A DNA stretch of 64,000 nt. Source: Candidatus Nanopelagicales bacterium (GTDB taxonomy: Bacteria; Actinomycetota; Actinomycetes; S36-B12). Made by a program: the position numbers and the translations under genes. The first letter of the stretch is position 1; each line of letters begins with the position of its first letter. Below, one piece after another: positions 1 through 7,084 of this stretch. The stretch is from contig JAQTZL010000001.1 in the NCBI GenBank assembly GCA_028687755.1, positions 124,001 to 188,000 on the forward strand, in the 5' to 3' direction. Below the pieces are notes generated by a model. The model worked only from the letters and a program-made list of their open reading frames with translations. It was not told the DNA's origin and made no database searches.

Positions 1-755
1 AGATCGGGAACGGAAAAGCACATCGAGTGCAGATAATCACGATCGGAGGTTGTGGTGTCACGCTTGGTGAATCTGGTGATGATGTCGTAGACCTTGAGAT
101 CCACTACTTCTTGACCAGCATCGGTGGGGTAGCCGGTCACTTCGGATGTTTCAAAAAGCTTGGCGATGTTGTCTGCTGATTCGCGAGGGTCTTGTGCTGC
201 CATCGTGAGCCAAGCAAAATTGGCGCCCTTTACAACAGCATCCGATGGCCGAGGGGGCAGGACGTTGTCGTAATCGCGAGGATCTTGGGCAAAGTGAGTA
301 TCAGAGAGTTCGATGAGCATCCACGATGTATCTGCTGGGTGAATGAAGAAGTGACGACCCGGGATGTCATAACCAGTGAGGCGGTAGCCATGGCGGCGCA
401 GTGTGGAGTCAGCCTTCCAAAGATCAGAAACATGCCAAGCAACCGAATGCAAGGCAGTTCCGTACTTATCGATAAATGCGGCAATCGGGCTATCCGGGCC
501 GTCGGCCGAAAAGATGACGAAAGGCATGTTGCCTAGCCAGATGGTGTTGAGGTCCGCGCCCGATTCCTTTGCCTGGGTTGGGCTGTATTCAAGCCCGAAT
601 GGAATCCCATGTGGCTGGATATAGCGATCATCGATCGAGACGGTTCCCAACAGATGACCAAACCAACTGATGAACTCCTGATAATCGGGTGCAGCGATTG
701 CCAAACGATGGAAATACGTCTGTTCAACGAGACCTGGAGTAGTTGCGGTTGTCAT
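1..755 (-). CDS. VOC-fold (glyoxalase/dioxygenase-like) protein, 3' part outside window
   Basis: A minus-strand reading frame is open from the ATG at 753-755 to the window edge, giving about 251 residues that begin MTTATTPGLVEQTYFHRLAI. The pattern of HRLAIAAPDYQEF near the N-terminus and LHSVAWHVSDLWK near residue 105 is that of a vicinal-oxygen-chelate domain, with histidines placed like metal ligands. A second module seems to start around residue 180 (GANFAWLTMAAQD). A purine-rich AAGGAACGG lies about ten bases before the ATG. It is divergent from another VOC gene at 967, so a shared promoter region and perhaps a shared pathway are plausible. The substrate cannot be told. The C-terminus is missing because the window ends. 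Confidence 0.8.
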   Translation of the reverse strand, partial: MTTATTPGLVEQTYFHRLAIAAPDYQEFISWFGHLLGTVSIDDRYIQPHGIPFGLEYSPTQAKESGADLNTIWLGNMPFVIFSADGPDSPIAAFIDKYGTALHSVAWHVSDLWKADSTLRRHGYRLTGYDIPGRHFFIHPADTSWMLIELSDTHFAQDPRDYDNVLPPRPSDAVVKGANFAWLTMAAQDPRESADNIAKLFETSEVTGYPTDAGQEVVDLKVYDIITRFTKRDTTTSDRDYLHSMCFSVPD

Positions 756-844
756 CGTGGAGATATCCGTTCCTTGGTGAGTGTGAATCCACACTAGGGG
801 GAAACACCCCAAAAGGGATGGATTCCTCAGAATTCTTAAATGTC

Positions 845-858
845 ATAATGTACATTAT
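845..858. promoter_or_regulatory. Perfect 14-bp palindrome between divergent VOC genes, candidate operator
   Basis: ATAATGTACATTAT is exactly self-complementary and sits near the middle of the 211-base space between the two divergent VOC genes. The position and two-fold symmetry suit a dimeric repressor or activator binding site. No regulator gene is visible next to it in this window. Other small dyads in the same gap (780-795, AGTGTG and CACACT) are weaker. The role is inferred from position only. Confidence 0.4.
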
Positions 859-966
859 CGGATTACTTTTACCCTCTGGAATCCTCTAAAAACAATCAAT
901 GCGCATTAGCGCAATCAGCCTTCGTGGCGACATATTCCTGACAGACTACGGCCCTTTGGAGGATTC

Positions 967-1728
967 ATGACTGTTCATACGATTTCACATATTGCCGTAA
1001 ACGGCTCAGACGCCGATGCCTACGGCAAGTTCTATGTTGATGATCTCGGTTTGAATCTTGTGCGCCGTGTTCAGTCAGAATTTGCTGAGGGTCAGGATCA
1101 TGAGATCCCACAGGCACATACGCATGAAACCATTATTTTCAACAATGGCGAGCGCGGCGTAGCCATCGAGGCGATATGCAGAGCCATCCCGGATCCCAGC
1201 GCGCTTCCTTATCCCATGGATCCCATCAAGCTTGGCGTGGATCGAATTTATATTCAATCGTCAAAACACGAAGGTCCCGATGTCACGCTAATTGATCCTG
1301 ACGGTACCCATGTGCAAGTAAGTGCCGGTGATCGCAGTTTCATCAAGGGCCTACGGATGTTGGTTCCCAACTATGCAGCGAGTAAGGCCTTCTGGCCAGC
1401 AACATTGGGCTTAGAAGTAATTGATGCTCCTGCAGGTTCTGATTACCAAGGGTTCACAGAGGTTCGTAGCGGTTCGGACACCTTCCGCATTGAATTACAA
1501 GAATCAGATGCACCTCATTTGCCTACCTATGGTTTCCAACTTGGTGCAGGTCGCCTTGCTTTTACCGTTGACGACGTTGAAGGAACCCTGAACCAGGCAA
1601 TAGCTGCGGGTGCTGAACAATTCGGCGAGCTCGGTCGTTTCTCCCTTGGTCCGGTGACCATGGTTGCAGGTTTTTGGCTTGAACCAAGTGGTGTCATTCT
1701 GCAAGCCCTTCAATTCATCAAGAACTAA
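967..1728 (+). CDS. VOC-family protein with two tandem domains
   Basis: This 253-residue protein looks like a glyoxalase/extradiol-dioxygenase type enzyme with two VOC modules. The first spans residues 1-120 (ISHIAVNGSDADAYGKFYVD, then LIDPDGTHVQVS). The second starts around residue 130 (GLRMLVPNYAASKAFWPATLG) and ends with FWLEPSGVILQALQF. This paired-module layout is typical of two-domain VOC proteins. The ATG follows a good ribosome site (TTTGGAGGATTC). It is transcribed away from the partial VOC gene at 1-755. A hairpin follows directly after the stop codon. The substrate is unknown; aromatic ring cleavage or an isomerase/epimerase activity are both possible. Confidence 0.8.
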   Translation: MTVHTISHIAVNGSDADAYGKFYVDDLGLNLVRRVQSEFAEGQDHEIPQAHTHETIIFNNGERGVAIEAICRAIPDPSALPYPMDPIKLGVDRIYIQSSKHEGPDVTLIDPDGTHVQVSAGDRSFIKGLRMLVPNYAASKAFWPATLGLEVIDAPAGSDYQGFTEVRSGSDTFRIELQESDAPHLPTYGFQLGAGRLAFTVDDVEGTLNQAIAAGAEQFGELGRFSLGPVTMVAGFWLEPSGVILQALQFIKN

Positions 1729-1752
1729 GTTGCATGTACGTTTACATGCAAC
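1729..1752. repeat. Inverted repeat right after the VOC stop codon (terminator or operator)
   Basis: GTTGCATGTA and its exact reverse complement are separated by CGTT, forming a 10-bp stem with a 4-base loop starting on the base after the TAA. There is no T-tract on either side, so a classical intrinsic terminator is not proven. The same ATGTA/TACAT half-sites occur in the palindrome at 845-858, so it may instead be a second site for the same regulator, upstream of the glycosyltransferase gene. Confidence 0.45.
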
Positions 1753-1843
1753 AAATGTTTGAGTGAGCGGTAACTTATATATGACCGGTCAAGTACGCCT
1801 CTGTAGATAAACTCAACGCTTACTCACAGGGGAAGTCACGGTC

Positions 1844-3319
1844 ATGACACAACAAGCTCGACCATTTGCTGTTGCGCCTACTCCCCCGCGACATTCGCAA
1901 GCCATTGATGTCACCTACGGCCGTTTGGTCGTGGGTGTTGTCTTCTCAGCCATTTTCACCGTCACCTGTTTGGCCGCAGCGATTGGTGAATTCTTCGCAG
2001 GCATGGCAAGCACAGAACCGGCTACAGAGTCAGTCATAGATGACTGGCACATTTGGGTCTCACATGCAGTTCCGCCAAAGGAACTCATCTTTTCTTCGCT
2101 CTTTGCCATTGCGTTCATCGCTGCCGCGGCTGTCACGTTTGAAATCATTGGAGCTCTGCTCTCAGTAAGCCCAACCCGATCCGTGCTTGCCCGGTACCGT
2201 CCCAAGACGCGGACGCAAGCAACCAAGGGTGCTCGCGTTCGAGTAACTGTTTTGATTCCTGCTCATAATGAAGAATCCTCGTTACCTGTAACTCTTTCTG
2301 CACTCGAATTGCAAACGCGCAAACCTGATCGAGTCATCGTTGTCAGTGATAACAGCTCCGATCTGACGTCAACTATTCCGGTTCAGTTTGGGTATGAGTG
2401 TTTTGAGACGCATGGAAACGAACATAAGAAGGGCGGTGCGCTCAACCAAGTCCTCGCTCAAGTGCTTCCTGAATCTGAGCCAATTGACGTTATTTTGGTT
2501 ATGGACGCTGACACATCGCTTGGTTCCAGATTTATTGAAGTTGCTGCGAAACAACTAGAAGACGACCCTGAGTTGACTGCTGTTGGTGGAGTTTTCTTCG
2601 GTGAAAATGGTCATGGACTTATAGGCCAATTCCAGCGCAATGAGTATGCGCGCTATTCGCTGCAGATTCGGAATCGACGTGGGCGGGTATTCGTTCTTAC
2701 CGGGACAGCGACGATGTTTAGAGCAGAAGCGCTTCTCGATATTGCGGCAGCGCGAGGTGTATACATACCTGGAGAACCAGGTCGTGTGTACGACACAGCT
2801 GCGCTCACTGAAGACAACGAACTTACCTTGGCGTTGAAATCCTTAGGCGCAACCATGACTTCGCCACGCGAGTGCACCGTTACAACCGAATTGATGCCTA
2901 CCTGGCGCAATCTTTGGGTGCAACGTCAACGATGGCAACGAGGTGCACTTGAAAATCTCAGCGCTTATGGTTTTACGCGTGCGACATTGCGGTACTGGGG
3001 TCAACAGGTTGGTATTGGGTATGGCGCAGTAGCACTGAATGCGTCACTTGCTCTGATGTTCATCACTATATGTTCAGTCGATCATTGGATTTGGTTCCCC
3101 TTTTGGCTCGTCATAGGGCTGATCTTCGTCGCCGAGAGAGTCATCACCGCGTGGTCAGGCGGTTGGAAGGCTAGACTTCTTGCATTGGCGTTATTTCCTG
3201 AGCTCTTTTATGACGTCTATCTACAAGTTGTCTTTATTAAATGTCTCCTGGACATCTTTTTGCACAAAGAACCGCGGTGGGGTCACGTTCAACACTCGGA
3301 AATCGTGGATAACTCATGA
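1844..3319 (+). CDS. Processive family 2 glycosyltransferase, membrane-bound
   Basis: The 491-residue protein has two N-terminal membrane segments (about 25-50 and 82-108), a GT2 catalytic domain, and C-terminal membrane segments from about residue 385. Catalytic features are VLIPAHNEES near 140, the metal-binding VMDADTS near 220, a TEDN acid motif near 325, and QRQRW near 360. The QxxRW-type motif marks processive enzymes of the cellulose, poly-GlcNAc and hyaluronan synthase group. It probably polymerises a sugar and exports it across the membrane; the sugar is unknown. Its last four bases (ATGA) overlap the start of a GGDEF-domain gene, so the two are co-translated. In this family, cyclic-di-GMP control through a partner is common. 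The start follows GGGGAAG. Confidence 0.87.
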   Translation: MTQQARPFAVAPTPPRHSQAIDVTYGRLVVGVVFSAIFTVTCLAAAIGEFFAGMASTEPATESVIDDWHIWVSHAVPPKELIFSSLFAIAFIAAAAVTFEIIGALLSVSPTRSVLARYRPKTRTQATKGARVRVTVLIPAHNEESSLPVTLSALELQTRKPDRVIVVSDNSSDLTSTIPVQFGYECFETHGNEHKKGGALNQVLAQVLPESEPIDVILVMDADTSLGSRFIEVAAKQLEDDPELTAVGGVFFGENGHGLIGQFQRNEYARYSLQIRNRRGRVFVLTGTATMFRAEALLDIAAARGVYIPGEPGRVYDTAALTEDNELTLALKSLGATMTSPRECTVTTELMPTWRNLWVQRQRWQRGALENLSAYGFTRATLRYWGQQVGIGYGAVALNASLALMFITICSVDHWIWFPFWLVIGLIFVAERVITAWSGGWKARLLALALFPELFYDVYLQVVFIKCLLDIFLHKEPRWGHVQHSEIVDNS

Positions 3320-4566
3320 ACCACATCACCACAGGGTTTCTACTTCCCGAGAGCGTTCTTTCGAGTTCCTGGTTCATCGTGCTGGCAACTGCCGTCGCAT
3401 TTAACACCATCATTTATCTTGGACTGACCCTGTCGAAATTAATTCCTTGGCCGCACCAAATTCACCCAGACAACGTCCGTCGCCTTTTGCGCAAAGACGC
3501 CAACGATGCACCAACTGAGGGCAACATGAACTTTCCTTCCGATTATGAACGTCCAGAAAGCGATGATCCATTTATCGCTTTACGCCTCAGGCTTACGCGT
3601 TCCGGTATCCAGCAGGGGTTTGCACTCATCGGCGGACTCATTTTGATGCTGTCAATTTTGACGCTCGTGTTTGTGCCACAAGCCAGTTGGGTTGAACATA
3701 TATTCACGTTCGGTATAGGTGCGATATTTCTTGGTCTTGGTCTTGTTGCTACACACCGGGCCGCTAAAACCTCGACTCTGATTTGGATCTGGTCTTTGGC
3801 AGCACTGGCGTTGAGCGCATTGATGCTGTGGCTCACTATTCGTAACGAGAACACGGCCACATTGGCGTATCTTTTAGTCATTCTTGTCGGGCTTCCTCAA
3901 GTTACTTTGAGATGGAAATCTTTCTTTCTCACATGTGCATTGATCTATGCGATGCTCGTCATCGGAACGGAATCTATAGATACGCAATATGACGTTCAAT
4001 GGTTGTTTGCGGGACTCGCTGCGATTACGACTGGTGGTGTGCTCATGCGCCTACGTATGGCGGCCGTGACCTCAATTGTGGAGGAAGCGCAACGAGCCGA
4101 TTTCGTTGCAACCACCGATCCGCTGACTGGGGTCTTAACTCGTCAAGGAATCTCCACGCTACTTCCAGGCCTAGGATCCTTGGCGCAGCGAAATGATCAA
4201 TTAGTTGCTGTTGCTTTTGTGGATGTAGATGACCTGCAACGCACGAACACTGAATACGGCTTGAATTTCGGAGACGATATCTTGCGTGCCGTAGCAAAGG
4301 CTATTCAAGACACAGTGCGCAAGAGTGATTACGTGGCGCGCTGGGATGGCGATGCTTTCCTGGTGGCTGGAATGTCGAATCAAGTTCCACCCGCCAAACT
4401 GTTCAAAGAGCGCATAGAAGCAAAGATTGACGAAAGTGGCATCAACCTGGGTAAACGCCCTACCACCGTCACAGTGCGCACGACTGCCGGAAGCCCGCAA
4501 TCCTTGACATTCGATGAACTACTGGAACAAGTTCAGAATCACCCAACTATCGCGGTTGATCAATAA
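3316..4566 (+). CDS. Membrane protein with degenerate GGDEF domain, probable c-di-GMP receptor
   Basis: The 416-residue protein has an N-terminal membrane helix, a short cytoplasmic linker, six or so further helices (about 95-250), and a C-terminal GGDEF domain introduced by the usual TTDPLTGVLTRQG. The signature that should read GGDEF is DGDAF at residues 344-348, so the metal-binding glutamate and first glycine are lost and cyclase activity is unlikely. The inhibitory I-site RxxD is kept (RKSD, 335-338) at exactly five residues before the signature. This is the PelD-like arrangement of a catalytically dead c-di-GMP sensor. The gene overlaps the upstream glycosyltransferase by four bases, so I infer that it controls that enzyme. 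Its 3' end overlaps the convergent Nudix gene by 20 bases. Confidence 0.85.
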   Translation: MNHITTGFLLPESVLSSSWFIVLATAVAFNTIIYLGLTLSKLIPWPHQIHPDNVRRLLRKDANDAPTEGNMNFPSDYERPESDDPFIALRLRLTRSGIQQGFALIGGLILMLSILTLVFVPQASWVEHIFTFGIGAIFLGLGLVATHRAAKTSTLIWIWSLAALALSALMLWLTIRNENTATLAYLLVILVGLPQVTLRWKSFFLTCALIYAMLVIGTESIDTQYDVQWLFAGLAAITTGGVLMRLRMAAVTSIVEEAQRADFVATTDPLTGVLTRQGISTLLPGLGSLAQRNDQLVAVAFVDVDDLQRTNTEYGLNFGDDILRAVAKAIQDTVRKSDYVARWDGDAFLVAGMSNQVPPAKLFKERIEAKIDESGINLGKRPTTVTVRTTAGSPQSLTFDELLEQVQNHPTIAVDQ

Positions 4567-5092
4567 TTTCAAAGAGGTGCTCAAGCGCTACCTGGAATTC
4601 CTCGTAGGTATTGAGTTCGGCGATTTCGTCACGAGTGAACCAACCGGCTGCTTTATTTTCCCAATGCAATTGTTCAGGCGGTAAGAATTTTTCATTCACT
4701 TGAACTACCACTGTGGTGTAAGACCAGACCTCGTGCACATGAGCCGCATGCTCGCCCAAGATTTCATAATCAAGTTCAACTTCGATCTCTTCACGAAATT
4801 CGCGCAGCGCACCTTCGACTGGAGTCTCCCCTGTTTCCATGGCTCCACCAGGAATTGCCCACTGGCTACGCCCACCCTCAACGTTGTCACCGCGTTGAGC
4901 CAGGAAAAACGACTCGATTCCAGCTTCATCAATGTGGCGAATCAGGACACCTGATGCCCCATGCAGCCCCCACCGACGCTCGCCGTTTGGGAAAAACACG
5001 AAACCGTCGCCGCTGGCACCCCATGGAACAGGCACGTGAATTGGGCGGTCATGCGCGACTGCTTGTGCCGAAAATTCCTCATGCCATTCCAT
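4547..5092 (-). CDS. Nudix hydrolase
   Basis: This 181-residue protein has a near-perfect Nudix box around residues 82-104: GAMETGE, seven residues, then REFREEIEV, with only the late glycine replaced by glutamate. The box coordinates magnesium for hydrolysis of nucleoside-diphosphate-X substrates. The N-terminal WHEEFSAQAVAHDRP and the sequence around GASGVLIRH suggest a sanitising or signalling Nudix enzyme, but the substrate cannot be read from sequence. It is convergent with the degenerate GGDEF gene and shares 20 bases with its 3' end. A c-di-GMP-related role would be pure speculation. Confidence 0.85.
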   Translation of the reverse strand: MEWHEEFSAQAVAHDRPIHVPVPWGASGDGFVFFPNGERRWGLHGASGVLIRHIDEAGIESFFLAQRGDNVEGGRSQWAIPGGAMETGETPVEGALREFREEIEVELDYEILGEHAAHVHEVWSYTTVVVQVNEKFLPPEQLHWENKAAGWFTRDEIAELNTYEEFQVALEHLFEIIDQPR

Positions 5093-5154
5093 CGGATCAC
5101 TGTAAGGGTAAATGAGGTGACGTAGGTGTCAGTTGGGACCGCTACGGTTGCTCT

Positions 5155-5370
5155 GTGACCTCGCGAACCCGCTTGAGCTTGCTGTTAGCTGGCTTGACCT
5201 CGGCCTGTCTGGTGTTGTGGGTCATATGGGGATTCGACAGCAGTTTGATCAACATCGTTGCAGGCGCCTTATCCCTCAGCGGAGCTAGCGCGGCAATATG
5301 GCTGGCTTGGACCAATGGTTCTCCGCAGATCTCAGCAGCTGATCACATGCTTGACCGGACCTTTACCTGA
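5155..5370 (+). CDS. Small membrane protein of unknown function
   Basis: A 71-residue frame starting at a GTG has two hydrophobic stretches (about residues 7-27 and 33-53) separated by a short polar turn, with a basic N-terminus (MTSRTRLS). That is the pattern of a small two-helix inner-membrane protein. No family is recognised. It lies between a divergent Nudix gene and rbpA. It could be a chance frame, but the hydrophobic pattern and the otherwise unexplained gap favour a real gene. Confidence 0.45.
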   Translation: MTSRTRLSLLLAGLTSACLVLWVIWGFDSSLINIVAGALSLSGASAAIWLAWTNGSPQISAADHMLDRTFT

Positions 5371-5378
5371 GCTTGACC

Positions 5379-5402
5379 ATTCCCCCACGCATCTTGGGGA
5401 AT
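5379..5402. repeat. Inverted repeat upstream of rbpA
   Basis: ATTCCCC and GGGGAAT form a 7-bp stem with a 10-base loop, eight bases after the stop codon of the small membrane gene and about 100 bases before rbpA. It could end the upstream transcript or bind a regulator of rbpA. There is no T-tract. The rest of the 5371-5500 gap shows no clear sigma-70 promoter by eye. Confidence 0.3.
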
Positions 5403-5500
5403 ATAGGGCTCAGTTAAGCGTTTTCCTGCAATGGAACCAGATGGTGCACAAGACCGTCTAAGACTCCAAAGCAGGAATCCGATGTAAAGGAGCACAGGAC

Positions 5501-5866
5501 ATGAACGAAATTTCAATGCGCGGGACGCGGATTGGCGCCCTGAGCTACGAGAATGACCTCCACGTGGTGCCAGCCGACCGACAGTCGCTGACGTATCTGT
5601 GCCCAAAAGGGCACACCACCGTCGTGCCATTTTCCACCGAAGCTGAAGACATTCCACACACATGGGGGTGTCGATGTGGCCGCGAGGCACAGGCGACAAA
5701 TCTGCTCGCCAATATGGCTTCCACAGACGTCAAGGAAGAGCGTTATGTGCGCACTCACTGGGACATGTTGCTCGAGCGCCGATCGATTGCCGAACTTGAG
5801 GATCTGCTGACTGAGCGACTCGCCCTATTGCATGCACATGATGTTCCGGTGTTGAAGTCTGCTTAA
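5501..5866 (+). CDS. rbpA: RNA polymerase-binding protein RbpA
   Basis: RbpA binds RNA polymerase and the principal sigma factor and stabilises the open promoter complex; it is found only in Actinobacteria. The 121-residue protein shows the family layout: a basic N-terminal tail (MRGTRIGAL), a zinc-binding core with CPKGH and WGCRCGREA, and a C-terminal sigma-interacting helix with ERYVRTHWDMLLERRS near residues 80-95. The core insert between tail and zinc domain matches the family in length. The ATG is preceded by AAAGGAG at good spacing. The stop codon overlaps the convergent fxsA stop by four bases (TTAA). Confidence 0.93.
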   Translation: MNEISMRGTRIGALSYENDLHVVPADRQSLTYLCPKGHTTVVPFSTEAEDIPHTWGCRCGREAQATNLLANMASTDVKEERYVRTHWDMLLERRSIAELEDLLTERLALLHAHDVPVLKSA

Positions 5867-6303
5867 TCTGCGGAATCCAAGAAACGTTGGTCGTTGGGGT
5901 CGTCAGGATTGTGAATGACGACCCCTTCAACGACTTCTCCCCCTGACCAAGTATTCACGCGCCAGTTCACGCCACCCACTGGAGTGGTCAAGAACGCAAA
6001 TGGTGCCGCTATCCGCCCTTGGACAAACGGCACAAGACAGAGCGCACCCAACACATCGCTCCAAAATCCGGGGATAACAAAGAGAACGCCAGATATGAAT
6101 CTAAACGTCACCGATTTCGTAGGCGTGCGTTGCTCATTTGCCAATTCGACATTGGCACGACCTGCTGACTTGAGCAGAAACCAGCCAATCGGAAACCCTG
6201 CGATGTATATAACAATGGTCCATCCAAAACCAAGCCAGATGATGAAAGCAACGGCAGTAAACAATTCAACGAGTGGATAACCAACGAAAAGAAATCTTTT
6301 CAC
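5863..6303 (-). CDS. fxsA: FxsA-family membrane protein
   Basis: The protein (146 residues from the GTG at 6301-6303) begins with VKRFLFVGYPLVELF and has three or four membrane helices, including IIWLGFGWTIVIYIAG and the FISGVLFVIPGFWSDVLGAL block typical of FxsA. FxsA is a cytoplasmic-membrane protein known for relieving phage T7 exclusion in Escherichia coli; its normal role is unclear. A longer frame reaches an ATG at 6375, but that would lie inside the ppm gene, and the GTG sits one base after the ppm stop, so I use the GTG. It is probably co-transcribed with lnt and ppm. Confidence 0.85.
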   Translation of the reverse strand: MKRFLFVGYPLVELFTAVAFIIWLGFGWTIVIYIAGFPIGWFLLKSAGRANVELANEQRTPTKSVTFRFISGVLFVIPGFWSDVLGALCLVPFVQGRIAAPFAFLTTPVGGVNWRVNTWSGGEVVEGVVIHNPDDPNDQRFLDSAD

Positions 6304-6304
6304 G

Positions 6305-7084
6305 TTAGTTTTCCCGATGTTGCTCTGCTGCTCTGCGTTTATGTGCCTTGCGGCGAATGCGAGTAACGCGATCATCGAAACCCCAGACTGTTACACGCCA
6401 CAGCGCTTCAACAACAATCTTTTGGCTCATTTTGCTCGCGCCCGCAGTGCGTTCGACAAAAGTGATGGGTACTTCAACCACCCGTAGATTGCGTTGCGCT
6501 GCTCTCCAAGCCAGATCCACCTGGAAGCAGTACCCCTGAGACGCCACCTCATGCAAATCAAGTTTGCGCAGAGTGTCAGCCCGGAAGGCTCGGTACCCAC
6601 CAGTGACGTCACGCAATGGAATACCCAAGAGGACGCGGGTATACAAACTTCCGCCTTTAGATAGGAACTGGCGACTCTTGGGCCAGTTCACTGTTCCACC
6701 GCCGTCAACCCAACGAGATCCAAGAACTAAATCTGCATTACGTAACGCATCGAGAAGTAACGGCAATTGCTCTGGTTGGTGGGAACCATCCGCATCCATT
6801 TCGACAACAACGTCGTACCCCTGCTGAAGAGCCCAGGCAAAGCCAGCAAGATACGCCGCGCCAAGCCCTTCCTTGCCTAATCGATGCATGACCTGGATGT
6901 GCGAGTCGCTTGCTGCGAATGCGTCTGCCAGCTTTCCGGTGCCATCAGGCGAATTATCATCCGCGATCAGAATGTCTACTTCTGGAACACTTGCGCGCAC
7001 ACGACCAATGATTACGGGCAAGGATTCCAACTCGTTAAAAGTCGGAATGATGACCAGAATTCGGCCTAGATCTTCAAACGTCAC
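6305..7084 (-). CDS. ppm1: Polyprenol-phosphate mannosyltransferase (Ppm1/DPM1-like)
   Basis: This 259-residue GT2 enzyme transfers a sugar, usually mannose from GDP-mannose, to polyprenyl phosphate on the inner face of the membrane, feeding lipoglycan and protein mannosylation. Motifs are VIIPTFNELESL near residue 12, ADDNSPDGTG near 41, EMDADGSHQPE near 94, and GSRWVDGGG near 122. It lacks a C-terminal membrane domain. In mycobacteria this activity is fused to Lnt; here it is a separate gene whose start overlaps the lnt stop by four bases. The neighbour pairing supports lipoprotein or envelope glycan work. Confidence 0.87.
   Translation of the reverse strand: MTFEDLGRILVIIPTFNELESLPVIIGRVRASVPEVDILIADDNSPDGTGKLADAFAASDSHIQVMHRLGKEGLGAAYLAGFAWALQQGYDVVVEMDADGSHQPEQLPLLLDALRNADLVLGSRWVDGGGTVNWPKSRQFLSKGGSLYTRVLLGIPLRDVTGGYRAFRADTLRKLDLHEVASQGYCFQVDLAWRAAQRNLRVVEVPITFVERTAGASKMSQKIVVEALWRVTVWGFDDRVTRIRRKAHKRRAAEQHREN

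Noticed and set aside
192-797. Several plus-strand frames in the first 800 bases
   Set aside because: They lie opposite a minus-strand VOC frame open to the window edge, which has family-like sequence; the plus-strand frames do not.
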